Shown: piece by piece, positions 34,874 to 42,079 of the stretch | How the letters are laid out: every line of letters begins with the position of its first letter | How positions within the stretch are numbered: position 1 is the stretch's first letter | Assembly (NCBI RefSeq): GCF_013364155.1 | Contig: NZ_CP054916.1 | Coordinates: forward strand, 5,825,001-5,889,000 | DNA length: 64,000 nt | DNA from: Streptomyces sp. NA02950 | GTDB lineage: Bacteria > Actinomycetota > Actinomycetes > Streptomycetales > Streptomycetaceae | Direction: 5' to 3' | Translations under genes and position numbers: made by a program | The notes under the pieces: generated by a model | What the model was told of the DNA's origin: nothing | Database searches by the model: none | What the model saw: only the letters and a program-made list of their open reading frames with translations

Positions 34874-35088
34874 GAGGTCTCTCCCTCCCTGTCCCTCATT
34901 ATGAAGGACTCTCGTTGGGTGAAATGAAAGCATCAAGTCGCGCGACTCGCAATGTAATCAGTCAGTTCGAGTACAGCGAATCGAAGCAATCAGAATGAAG
35001 TCTTGCAGAATCAGGGAGCAGGGCTCATGCTGTGACTGTCGCCCCGTCAGATCTCGGGCGGCGGCTAGGACATGAGGGAGGCGGCTCC

Positions 35089-35436
35089 GTGAGCGATACC
35101 CCGGCGGTCGGCAAGGTGGTCGTAGATACGGCCCGAAACCGCATAGGTCAGGTCATGGGTAGCGTCGGGGGCTCAGTGCAACTCCGGCCGCTTTCTGGCG
35201 GCCGTGAATGGGATGCGGACCCGTCTCTTATCAGGGCTCTAACGGAACAAGAACACATGAGGCTTCCGGCGGCTCCTTTTGTTCGAGCGAAGCCCCCGGG
35301 CAGGAATAGCGGATACGTAGACATTCTCTTGCCTGTGAAGCCGGGCGAAGGTATCGCATTCAAAGCCATGCGATACCCGCCGTGCAATTGTCAGCGTTGC
35401 CAGCGCGGTGAAACTCCGCCGGAAAAGCCGCTGTAA
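35089..35436 (+). CDS. Conserved small protein beside the XRE/DUF397 pair
   Basis: The 115-residue protein begins VSDTPAVGKVVVDTARNRIG and continues with GGSVQLRPLSGGREWDADPS, a beta-rich pattern I have seen next to XRE/DUF397 pairs in Streptomyces; function unknown. A Cys motif CNCQRC lies near the C-terminus. The GTG at 35089 follows GGGAGG. Confidence 0.7.
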   Translation: MSDTPAVGKVVVDTARNRIGQVMGSVGGSVQLRPLSGGREWDADPSLIRALTEQEHMRLPAAPFVRAKPPGRNSGYVDILLPVKPGEGIAFKAMRYPPCNCQRCQRGETPPEKPL

Positions 35437-35469
35437 TTTCTGCGCACTTCGTCGATTGAAGGAAATGCC

Positions 35470-35637
35470 ATGCTTCCCTTAGGCGCAATTGAAATTGTAG
35501 CGCTATGCGTGCTCGGGGTACTGCTGCTAAGGCTCATTTACACTTACAGCGGCCTTCAGGGGTTGATGGTCCTGGTGATCTATGTTGCATGCGCCCTCGT
35601 TTTGGTGCCACTTTATGCCTGGGCGGCTCCTGCTTAA
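35470..35637 (+). CDS. Small two-helix membrane protein
   Basis: A 55-residue frame with AAGGAA before the ATG. Two hydrophobic stretches (IVALCVLGVLLLRLIY and LMVLVIYVACALVLVPLYAW) make it a probable bitopic membrane protein. Family unknown. It follows the 35089 gene by 33 bases. Confidence 0.6.
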   Translation: MLPLGAIEIVALCVLGVLLLRLIYTYSGLQGLMVLVIYVACALVLVPLYAWAAPA

Positions 35638-35826
35638 GAGTCCGTACCCGGGGCTGGTTGACGCTACCAGCCGAGGTCAAGGGCCCGCGATCTCCCGTTC
35701 TGGCTGCCATAAAAGGTGTCAACTGGCGCTTATTCCTACTCGGTAGGTGGCTGGGGATGGGGTGCAAGAAAACCTGCATCACGCTGCGGGGAGCGTTTCC
35801 CCGCTGAGCTATTCGAGGAAGCGAAA

Positions 35827-36030
35827 ATGGATAAATTCGATTTCGTGAACGTGGCCTTGTGTCGAGACGCAAAGGTCGGGAACTGTCCGCAGGTGGCTGT
35901 CAACGTGCCTGGGGTGGTGGCCATCCGGGACAGTGAACGGCCTGCCGAGGTGGTTACCATGACGCTCGACGGCTGGCGGGATCTCACCTTAGCTGTCAAG
36001 GCGGGGAAGTTCGATTTGGGCGCTGCCTGA
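35827..36030 (+). CDS. Small DUF397-like protein
   Basis: The 67-residue protein reads MDKFDFVNVALCRDAKVGNC, with the C-terminal half VAIRDSERPAEVVTMTLDGW and a tail AVKAGKFDL. This follows the DUF397 plan (RDS... then a W and a terminal GEFD-like end) but lacks the SSYS core. GAGGAAGC precedes the ATG. It is closely followed by a zinc-ribbon gene. Confidence 0.65.
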   Translation: MDKFDFVNVALCRDAKVGNCPQVAVNVPGVVAIRDSERPAEVVTMTLDGWRDLTLAVKAGKFDLGAA

Positions 36031-36038
36031 GGGGAGTC

Positions 36039-36212
36039 ATGATGTCGAAGTGTCCTCGTTGTGAGGCTGGGCTCATCACGGACCCTGAGAGCGGTCTTCC
36101 CTGGTGTGCTCATTGCGGGGAACACTTCGCATTGTCGCTGCCTCGGTGTCCGGGGCTCTGGTCGAGGCGTGATGCTTCCACCCGTGCTCCGGTTAAACGG
36201 CGCCGCCACTGA
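36039..36212 (+). CDS. Small zinc-ribbon protein
   Basis: The 57-residue frame starts after GAGGGGAGTC, eight bases beyond the preceding stop. CPRC and CAHC form a zinc ribbon; the C-terminus is basic (APVKRRRH), suggesting nucleic-acid contact. A strong terminator follows within 15 bases, so this ends the small operon. Confidence 0.65.
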   Translation: MMSKCPRCEAGLITDPESGLPWCAHCGEHFALSLPRCPGLWSRRDASTRAPVKRRRH

Positions 36213-36225
36213 GTGACCCAAGTTC

Positions 36226-36262
36226 GCCCCGTCCATGCGTTTCCACTGCGCATGGACGGGGC
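36226..36262 (+). terminator. Strong hairpin terminator
   Basis: A perfect 14-bp stem (36226-36239 with 36249-36262), a 9-base loop and a following TTT. Confidence 0.9.
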
Positions 36263-36291
36263 TTTCACGCGTTCCCGCTCGTGAACACTCG

Positions 36292-36311
36292 TCACTTATT
36301 CCCATAAGTGA
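36292..36311. promoter_or_regulatory. Palindrome in the promoter of the 36410 gene
   Basis: TCACTTAT-tccc-ATAAGTGA is a perfect 8-base inverted repeat. AATAAGTG recurs at 39043-39050 in front of the GntR gene. GntR proteins often bind such AT-rich palindromes. Confidence 0.55.
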
Positions 36312-36346
36312 TTGACCCGCTTGGGTGGCAGTCTGCATGCTGGCAG

Positions 36347-36364
36347 CTCATTGGTACGAGTAAT
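36347..36364. promoter_or_regulatory. Operator-like sequence, copy 1
   Basis: CTCATTGGTACGAGTAAT is identical to 39092-39109. It contains CTC/GAG arms and is embedded in a longer similar block (GCATGCTGG upstream, ACCRGnnAAG downstream). It probably binds the element's GntR protein. Confidence 0.7.
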
Positions 36365-36409
36365 GACCGGCTAAGTGGGTCGGCGTGCTCGCTGATCGGA
36401 GGTGGATGC

Positions 36410-36562
36410 ATGTGGTACTGGACGCTGCGGCTGCGGCTGGGCTTGCTGGCGATCCTTCTGGCTGTCGCGATGAGCGAATGTGATCGCGGGGAGATGGGGC
36501 CTAATGGCATGGGGGCCCACCCCGGGGGCGCTGTTACGCAAGGTAACCGCGACACGCGGTAA
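36410..36562 (+). CDS. Small membrane protein
   Basis: The 50-residue frame begins MWYWTLRLRLGLLAILLAVA, one basic-flanked membrane helix, followed by a short hydrophilic tail. The ribosome site GGAGGTGG is excellent. Similar short proteins start the transfer/regulatory operons of Streptomyces AICEs. It lies just after the operator-like block. Confidence 0.6.
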   Translation: MWYWTLRLRLGLLAILLAVAMSECDRGEMGPNGMGAHPGGAVTQGNRDTR

Positions 36563-36680
36563 GGACTTGCGTTCGATCTGTAGCGGTACAGGTGTGGCGC
36601 GTGTGAGGGTTGGTCTTGGTCGAATCTTTGTACGGAGGTTCGTTTCAGGTGTGATCGCTCGGTTCGGCTTGGGGGCTGGT

Positions 36681-36953
36681 GTGACAGGGGAACCTGACGA
36701 AGTGCTGGTGTGGGTGCCTGGGGCTGCGTATCTGGCTGCCTGGCGTGCGGCTCGGGATGCTGCTGATGCCCTGTGTTCGTCTCTGTGCGATGCCGGGGTG
36801 CCGGGGGATGCCCTCGAGATAACACCGAGTACGGACGCTGACGGGTGCCCGGTCATCCGCATCGCTGGACGGGTGACACCTGCCCAATCTCGCGCTGTTG
36901 CCGACGCTTTAAAAAAGGGCGGTGCGGGGTCATCGCCTCAGCGTGGGGAGTGA
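36681..36953 (+). CDS. Conserved AICE protein
   Basis: The 90-residue protein reads EVLVWVPGAAYLAAWRAARD and then ALEITPSTDADGCPVIRIAG and RVTPAQSRAVADALKKG, a helical pattern I associate with accessory proteins of Streptomyces integrative elements; function unknown. The GTG start is uncertain: the frame is open upstream, and another GTG at 36651 has GGAGG ten bases before it. Confidence 0.6.
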   Translation: MTGEPDEVLVWVPGAAYLAAWRAARDAADALCSSLCDAGVPGDALEITPSTDADGCPVIRIAGRVTPAQSRAVADALKKGGAGSSPQRGE

Positions 36954-36984
36954 CGCGCGGTGCGGTAAAGGTGCAGGTGGGCAC

Positions 36985-37165
36985 CGCCGCCGGCCGTAGC
37001 GGCTTTTGGGCGGGAGCTGCCACGGGGCGAGAGAACAGGGGGCCTTACGCTGGCCCGGCGAATCGGGCGGGTCTGTGATCCTGCCCGCGTTTGCGACCGA
37101 TTGGCCCCCTGTTCTTAGAGGCTCGCCCCGTGGTGGCTGCCTAAAAGCCGCGTAGGCCGTCGGCC
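36985..37165. repeat. Large imperfect inverted repeat (cruciform)
   Basis: Arms of about 55-60 bases surround a 57-base centre. Perfect inner blocks include AACAGGGGGCC (left, 37034-37044) with GGCCCCCTGTT (right, 37102-37112) and CCACGGGGCGAG (37020-37031) with CTCGCCCCGTGG. Farther out, GCGGCTTTT pairs with AAAAGCCGC. The centre holds its own hairpin (CGGGCGGG/CCTGCCCG). No gene covers it. A single-strand origin, sti-like site or transfer-related structure is possible. Confidence 0.75.
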
Positions 37166-37280
37166 ACCAGCCACGACGCCCCAGCCATCGGGCATCGGCC
37201 CTACCAGTGGTGCACTTGTCCTCTTGCTGTGTGGGGTACGGCGCTTGGACCATGCCGGTACGGCGAGACAGGGAGGGCGT

Positions 37281-37475
37281 ATGCGGTGGGGCAAGAAGAC
37301 GACTGAGGGGCGGCCCATTCCTACGCGTGGGCGGCGCGGGTCCGTGCGGGTGACGACTGATGGCCGCGGGCGTCAGTGGTTGGAGTGCTCGGCGTGCGGG
37401 ATGCGGAAGTTCAACCCGGGCGTTACACCAGGCCAGTTCGCGGCGCGGAAGCATGCGGATACGTGCACGGGCTGA
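37281..37475 (+). CDS. Small Cys/His protein (zinc-finger-like)
   Basis: The 64-residue frame follows GGGAGGG. A basic N-terminus (MRWGKKTTEGRPIPTRGRRG) leads to a C-x2-C...H-x3-C arrangement (LECSACGMRK; KHADTC), a likely zinc finger. It may bind DNA, and it lies directly beside the large inverted repeat. Confidence 0.65.
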   Translation: MRWGKKTTEGRPIPTRGRRGSVRVTTDGRGRQWLECSACGMRKFNPGVTPGQFAARKHADTCTG

Positions 37476-37518
37476 TGTGGGTGCGGGGCGACCGGTTGGC
37501 CGCCCCGCTGAGCGCTGA

Positions 37519-37710
37519 CTAGGCGGCGGCGCCCATCGCGCGCGCCCATCCGCACTGGGGGGTGGTGCACTCCTGCGGGTCGTCGGCGAACTCCTCGGGG
37601 AGCGAGTAGCCAGCGGTGCGCGCCTGGCGGGCGAGGCACTGCGCGCACACGCAGTCGGGGCAGAGACGGTCATCGGACAGGTAGACCTCGTCCTGACAGG
37701 TGGGGCACAT
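37519..37710 (-). CDS. Small zinc-ribbon protein
   Basis: The 63-residue protein has three Cys pairs (MCPTC, LCPDCVCAQC) and a C-terminal CTTPQCGWARAMG. AAGGAGACGCC precedes the ATG, a strong ribosome site. It is convergent with the 37281 gene. Function unknown. Confidence 0.7.
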   Translation of the reverse strand: MCPTCQDEVYLSDDRLCPDCVCAQCLARQARTAGYSLPEEFADDPQECTTPQCGWARAMGAAA

Positions 37711-37761
37711 GGCGTCTCCTTAAAGGGTGGGCCGGTCGGTGGCCTGACGGGCTTTAGCCCG

Positions 37762-37843
37762 ATCACATGCCCCGCGGGCTGTCCAAGATCTTGACCGCTT
37801 GCGGCGCCGTAAGGCGTCTTGGACAGCCCGCGGGGCATGTGAT
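37762..37843. repeat. Perfect 27-bp inverted repeat with nested palindrome
   Basis: Arms 37762-37788 and 37817-37843 are exact reverse complements. The 28-base loop contains a second near-perfect palindrome centred on GGCGCC (CTTGCGGCGCCGTAAG). A short hairpin CGGGC-ttta-GCCCG (37748-37761) lies immediately to the left. This is far longer than a normal terminator and sits in a gene-free stretch. Confidence 0.9.
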
Positions 37844-38197
37844 TGCCTCTGGCGTCAGGGTGCCGACTGGTCCACCCGGTGACGACTCCAGCCACCCGAG
37901 GGAGAAAGGGCCCACCGACTGCCAGGCGGGTGCACTGCGGCCGGTACTTGGGCACCACCGGTTGGGGACTGACGGCGTCGGGCCTTGTGATGGCTGCTGT
38001 AGTGCCGCGTGCCTGGTCCGCACATGGGAGAACCCCCGCACTATTGGCGGGGGCTTCGTGCTGCTTGGGGCTGCTCGGGGTGCCGGGCGGTGGCCGTCCG
38101 GGCGGACCGGCCGCTAGGCCGCAGCCGCCCGGGGCGGCCAGACCGCCCGGCGCGCCGAAGGCGCGCCCTTGAGCAAGTGAAGAAGATCTAGACGCAG
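37844..38197. other. Gene-free stretch with strong hairpins
   Basis: No reliable gene is seen. The plus-strand frame 37843-38172 has no ribosome site and unlikely composition. The stretch ends with GC-rich hairpins (38090-38165, including GGCGCGCC twice) before the convergent GntR gene end. Together with the inverted repeats at 36.99-37.84 kb it could be an origin or transfer region. Confidence 0.5.
38033..38053. terminator. Hairpin
   Basis: CCCCCGC pairs with GCGGGGG around a 7-base loop, followed by CTTCGT. Confidence 0.65.
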
Positions 38198-39025
38198 TTA
38201 GCCGCGTGCGGGGGTGGTCGGCGTGATGCGGTAGGTCGGGTTGATCGCGGCGGCGCTCATGCGCAGTTCTTCGACAAGTAGTGCGCGGCCGTCCTGGTCC
38301 TGCGTTACGCGGTAGGTGATCAGGATGGTGTCGGCGTCGGTGCTGAGTGCGGCCCGTTCGTCCGGGCGGGCGGCTCGGGCTGTCACGGTCTCCCACCACG
38401 TGAGCGTGAGTCCCTTGTCGGCAAGCATGGCGTACAGCTCCGGCGGGTGGGCGTCGGGCCGTTCGGCCAGTGCGGGCACCTGGTCGGCCACGTCGAACGG
38501 GATCACGGTCTTGTGTGCGGCACGGACTCCGGTCTCCGGGTCGCGCAGCAAGCGTTCTGCTGTGATGGTGTGGACCGGGCCCCGACCGAGGAGAGAGGCG
38601 ACTGTGCCCGATGCGTGGTCACGGGTCACCGTGGGCTCCTCGGCTACCTCGAACTGATGGCCCATCACCAGAGTCTTACCTCGGCGGATCAGAGTCCGCT
38701 TGATCACTAGGGCGGGGGCGTCCTCGCGGCGGACGAAAGTCCCTTTGCCCTGGTGGGAAGCGGCGAGACCCATGCGACGGAGTTCAGCTATGGCCTGGCG
38801 CACTGTGTTGCGGCTGACCCCGTAGCGCTCCAGTAGCTCTGTCTCGGACGGCAGTTGGCTGCCCGGTGGATAGCCGCCTCCTTCCCCCTTGCTGATCTCA
38901 GCGGCCAAGATTCGTGCGAGCTGGAGGTATCGGGGCTCGCTGGTGAGCTGCTGGGCTGAGCTGGCGTCGTCCGGCACTGGTCTGTGCTCCCATCTGCGGC
39001 CCCGGTGGGCTCGTCTCGGCGTCAT
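38198..39025 (-). CDS. GntR-family repressor with UTRA domain (KorSA-like)
   Basis: The product of about 275 residues has a GntR winged helix-turn-helix (PPGSQLPSETELLERYGVSR, then NTVRQAIAELRRMGLAASHQ) and a C-terminal UTRA effector domain (ERLLRDPETGVRAAHKTVIP). In AICEs such proteins (KorSA) keep replication and transfer silent. Candidate starts are 39040 (ATG, no ribosome site), 39025 (ATG after AGGA) and a GTG near 38977; 39025 is taken here. Identical operator-like blocks lie in front of the divergent gene and at 36347. Confidence 0.87.
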   Translation of the reverse strand: MTPRRAHRGRRWEHRPVPDDASSAQQLTSEPRYLQLARILAAEISKGEGGGYPPGSQLPSETELLERYGVSRNTVRQAIAELRRMGLAASHQGKGTFVRREDAPALVIKRTLIRRGKTLVMGHQFEVAEEPTVTRDHASGTVASLLGRGPVHTITAERLLRDPETGVRAAHKTVIPFDVADQVPALAERPDAHPPELYAMLADKGLTLTWWETVTARAARPDERAALSTDADTILITYRVTQDQDGRALLVEELRMSAAAINPTYRITPTTPARG

Positions 39026-39091
39026 AGGTCCTGCACTCATCAGAATAAGTGCTTGTGCTCATCGGTCAATGCGGCGCATGCTGGTCGCGCA

Positions 39092-39109
39092 CTCATTGGT
39101 ACGAGTAAT
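39092..39109. promoter_or_regulatory. Operator-like sequence, copy 2
   Basis: CTCATTGGTACGAGTAAT, identical to 36347-36364. It lies 21-38 bases upstream of the first gene of the main element operon and about 70 bases from the GntR start, so it could control both directions. Confidence 0.7.
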
Positions 39110-39129
39110 AACCAGACAAGGGGACGGAC

Positions 39130-39342
39130 ATGGCTGACAACCGCTCACCCGCCGATCGGGTTGCGGCCGTACATCGCTACGGCGACCCGATAACTGGCGG
39201 TCAGCATGCGGCGGCAACGGCACTGCTTGAGGCCCTGCTGCGAGCTGCTGAACACCACGGAGTGACGCTCGCGGACTTCGACGCGGTGGTCGATCTGCCG
39301 GGCGGCTGCCTGGACGTGGTGCGTGCGAAGCGTCACCGCTGA
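39130..39342 (+). CDS. Small AICE protein, first gene of the transfer/replication operon
   Basis: The 70-residue, mostly helical protein (AAATALLEALLRAAEHHGVT; DFDAVVDLPGGCLDVV) has no family that I recognise. GGGGACGG precedes the ATG. It starts the operon running to the rep gene under the operator-like block. Confidence 0.6.
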   Translation: MADNRSPADRVAAVHRYGDPITGGQHAAATALLEALLRAAEHHGVTLADFDAVVDLPGGCLDVVRAKRHR

Positions 39343-39431
39343 CGTGCCGCGGGGGCCGGATTCGAGGTTCCGGCCCCGCTGTCGGCCCGTGGCCAGTGTC
39401 CCCATGACATCCGACAAGAAGAGGTGAACTG

Positions 39432-39827
39432 ATGCAGACGTTTCCCGTAGATGTGGCACGGCTCGGCACACTGATGTGCGTCGTCCCCCCGGAACCGCGG
39501 GTCGATCCGACCACGGGCCAGGTACGCACGGACCGCGAAGGACGACGGCTCAACGTGGTGGGCGTCTCGGTCCGCCAGTCCGAAGGGCGTCGCGCCGACG
39601 TCATCGAAGTCGCTGTTCCCGGTGAAGCTCCGGCCGTTGCGGAGGGGATGCGGATCAGCATTGACGGCCTGGTGGCCGTCTCCTGGTCCATGGGTGACCG
39701 TCACGGAATCTCCTTCCGGGCAACTGCGATCACTCCCGCTAACGGCGGCAAGAGCACCCCGGGCGGTCCGAGTTCCGCGGGGGCGGTGACCGGTAAGGCC
39801 AAGGCGGCGGGTGGCGATGCTGCCTGA
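39432..39827 (+). CDS. Conserved AICE protein (OB/beta-rich)
   Basis: The 131-residue protein is beta-rich in its first 100 residues (LNVVGVSVRQSEGRRADVIE; GMRISIDGLVAVSWSMGDRH) with a low-complexity tail. Similar proteins stand near the start of the transfer/replication operon in Streptomyces integrative elements; a DNA-binding role is possible but unproved. Preceded by GAAGAGG. Its 3' end overlaps the next gene. Confidence 0.65.
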   Translation: MQTFPVDVARLGTLMCVVPPEPRVDPTTGQVRTDREGRRLNVVGVSVRQSEGRRADVIEVAVPGEAPAVAEGMRISIDGLVAVSWSMGDRHGISFRATAITPANGGKSTPGGPSSAGAVTGKAKAAGGDAA

Positions 39828-40056
39828 TCCGACCGAGCTGCGGCGGGCGTACGTCGGCTGGCCGGACCTGTGTCGGCACGTCGCTGAGCTGCATCGACAG
39901 CTTGCTGCCTGCCCCTTTGAAGCCATGGATGCGCCACAGCGAGCCCGGCTGGTCCGGGTCTCTCAGGCTGTGGCGCACCTGGCCCAAACCATGATCATCC
40001 GAGAAGGGCAAGGAGGACAGGAATGGTGGAACAGCCCAATACCGACACAGATGTAG
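39817..40056 (+). CDS. Small helical protein
   Basis: The 79-residue frame (LPDPTELRRAYVGWPDLCRH; LVRVSQAVAHLAQTMIIREG) overlaps the preceding gene by 11 bases and the next by 34, as expected in a compact operon. GTG at 39811 is an alternative start. Family unknown. Confidence 0.6.
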   Translation: MLPDPTELRRAYVGWPDLCRHVAELHRQLAACPFEAMDAPQRARLVRVSQAVAHLAQTMIIREGQGGQEWWNSPIPTQM

Positions 40057-40253
40057 TCGTAACGCGACTCATGAGGAATCTGCGGCTGCTCACCGGGTGC
40101 GATGCACTCCTCACAGCCATGGAAGGCGGGGCGCTGGTCGCCGAGGTCATGGCGTTGACGGCGCGGTCCGCTGAGACGGTCGCCGATGACGCGCGCACCA
40201 TGCTTCTGACGCTCCGTCAAGACCCGCGCAAGTCCGGAGGTGATCACACATGA
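40023..40253 (+). CDS. Small helical protein
   Basis: The 76-residue protein is predicted mainly helical (VVVTRLMRNLRLLTGCDALL; LTARSAETVADDARTMLL). AAGGAGGACAGGAATG places a good ribosome site inside the preceding gene. Its stop overlaps the transfer ATPase start (ATGA). Function unknown. Confidence 0.65.
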   Translation: MVEQPNTDTDVVVTRLMRNLRLLTGCDALLTAMEGGALVAEVMALTARSAETVADDARTMLLTLRQDPRKSGGDHT

Positions 40254-41608
40254 CGTGGGACTGGGGAGTTTGGTTGGCGATCGTGCTGGTCCTCATTGCT
40301 GCGCGGGCGCGCCTTGGGGGCTCGCGGCTGCCGCGCTCGGTGCGTCGTGTCGCGGCACTGCCCTGGGTGTGGTACCTGGCCGGATTCCCGGTCGTGGCGC
40401 TGCGTATGCGGTTCACGTGGAGGAAGCTGGCCCGCAATGCGGACCTGGCGGTTGCGCGCCATCACGTCCCTCGTGCGCTCGTCGGGCGGGACATGATCGT
40501 CACGGGGCGGCCACTTCGGCCGCAAGCACCTCGGCTCGGTCTGCCGCGTCCCACCCGTGACGGCCTGGTCGTGCGGGCCTTCCTGCACCCTGGGCAGACT
40601 CCGGGTCCGTACATCGATGCGGCGCCTGCCATGGCGCACGCCTGGAGGATGCACTCCGTTCGCGTGGTCTCCGATCGTCGTGGGGAAGTCCTCATCACTG
40701 CGGTGTGGAGGGATCCCCTCCAAGAGGCAATGCACGGCGAAGTACCGGATCCGGATGCTCCGGACATGCCTGCTCGGGTGCTGACGGCTCATGTAGGCCG
40801 AACCGAAACCGGGGGTGTGTGGGCGATGGATCTGCATCGGGTTCCGCACTGGCTGATCGTCGGCGCTACACAGTCAGGCAAGAGCACCCTTCTTGCCTCA
40901 CTGGTCCGGGAGCTGGCGACACGGCCGGTGGCGCTGGTCGGGATCGACTGCAAGGGCGGCATGGAACTGTCGCTCTTCGAGCGTCGGCTGTCCGCGCTGG
41001 CATGCAGCCGCTCCGAGGCGGTGGCGCTCCTGGCGGTGCTGTGCGATGAGGCAGCGTCGCGTATGGCGATGTGCCGGGCGGCTGGCGTGCGCGCTATCTG
41101 GGATCTGCCGGAGGAGGTTCGCCCGGTGCCGGTCGTGGTCCTGGTGGACGAGATCGCGGAGCTGTATCTCGTTGACGGGTCCAAGATCAGTCGCCAGGAA
41201 GCGGCGGAATGCTCGACCTACCTTCTGCGGATCGCGCAGCTCGGTGCGGCGCTGGGGCTGCATCTCATCGTGGCCGGGCAGCGTGTCGGCAGTGAGCTGG
41301 GCGCCGGAGTGACAGCGCTCCGTGCGCAGCTTGGGGGCCGGGTTTGCCACCGCGTCCATGACGAAGCAACAGCGGAAATGGCGCTCGGCGACTTGGCGAA
41401 GGATGCAATCGAGGTCGCGCGGACGATCACAGAGGATGAGCAGGGTGTCGCTGTCACTGCGATGGGCGGCGCATGGGTTCGGGCACGGTCGCGGCTGACT
41501 TCCGCGGCGTCGGCTCGGCGGATAGCTGAACTGCACGCCGATCTGACTCCCGATATGCCAGACCTTTTGCGGGCTGTCATTTCCGCAACGTACAAGGGGA
41601 CGACATGA
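40250..41608 (+). CDS. FtsK/SpoIIIE-type conjugal transfer ATPase (TraSA-like)
   Basis: The 452-residue protein has an N-terminal membrane segment (WLAIVLVLIAARA), a second hydrophobic region (WVWYLAGFPVVAL) and an FtsK motor with Walker A VGATQSGKST (G205-T213, K211) and Walker B VVVLVDEIAE (D300, E301). Proteins of this type move double-stranded DNA between mycelia in Streptomyces, without a relaxase. Start and stop both overlap neighbouring genes, so it lies in a tightly coupled operon. Confidence 0.93.
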   Translation: MTWDWGVWLAIVLVLIAARARLGGSRLPRSVRRVAALPWVWYLAGFPVVALRMRFTWRKLARNADLAVARHHVPRALVGRDMIVTGRPLRPQAPRLGLPRPTRDGLVVRAFLHPGQTPGPYIDAAPAMAHAWRMHSVRVVSDRRGEVLITAVWRDPLQEAMHGEVPDPDAPDMPARVLTAHVGRTETGGVWAMDLHRVPHWLIVGATQSGKSTLLASLVRELATRPVALVGIDCKGGMELSLFERRLSALACSRSEAVALLAVLCDEAASRMAMCRAAGVRAIWDLPEEVRPVPVVVLVDEIAELYLVDGSKISRQEAAECSTYLLRIAQLGAALGLHLIVAGQRVGSELGAGVTALRAQLGGRVCHRVHDEATAEMALGDLAKDAIEVARTITEDEQGVAVTAMGGAWVRARSRLTSAASARRIAELHADLTPDMPDLLRAVISATYKGTT

Positions 41609-41814
41609 CGGAAAATCAGGCACTGCCCCTGGCTATCATTTTCGGCTCCTTCTGCGTGCTCGTTGTGCGCTCGCGGGAAGTCGTCTGGTGGGTTGGATCC
41701 CTGTTCTTCGCCTTCGGGTTCGTGATGGCGAGCACGACACCGGGCCTCACCATCAACGATTTCCTTATGTGGGTCAGCACGTACGTACTGCGGAGTGCGG
41801 AGAACGCGGGCTGA
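41605..41814 (+). CDS. Small membrane protein (spread-like)
   Basis: The 69-residue protein has two hydrophobic segments (LPLAIIFGSFCVLVV and VVWWVGSLFFAFGFVMA). It overlaps the stop of the transfer ATPase by four bases. Position and size resemble the Spd proteins that help intramycelial plasmid spread, but this is inferred from context. Confidence 0.65.
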   Translation: MTENQALPLAIIFGSFCVLVVRSREVVWWVGSLFFAFGFVMASTTPGLTINDFLMWVSTYVLRSAENAG

Positions 41815-41828
41815 GAAAGGGGGCGGAA

Positions 41829-41939
41829 ATGCCTCACCTCTATGTGAGGTGTCGCGGCTGCGGCCGGATCCGCTACCGCACTCGTGGCGGGCGTCTGCGT
41901 CGGTGCCGCTGCTGTCGAAAGGGGCCCCGCCGACGGTAG
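41829..41939 (+). CDS. Very small four-Cys protein
   Basis: A 36-residue frame with GGGGGCGGAA before the ATG. CRGCGRIRYRTRGGRLRRCR followed by CC forms a basic zinc ribbon. It sits between the spread-like gene and rep. The conserved cysteine spacing and ribosome site are the only support. Confidence 0.5.
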   Translation: MPHLYVRCRGCGRIRYRTRGGRLRRCRCCRKGPRRR

Positions 41940-42079
41940 TTGTCACAACCGGTGACTTACCGCCGGCGGGCACCCGGAAGAAAACCCCAGGTCAAACAAA
42001 TCTTTGGAGCAAATCCAGTGTCTTCCCGCATCCACTATCCGGCCGTCTTGGCGACGGTCCGTAAGGAAAGGGCACCGCC

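Noticed and set aside
37843..38172. Plus-strand frame after the 27-bp repeat as a gene
   Set aside because: No ribosome site, unlikely composition with a Pro/Gly-rich tail and hairpins within the frame.
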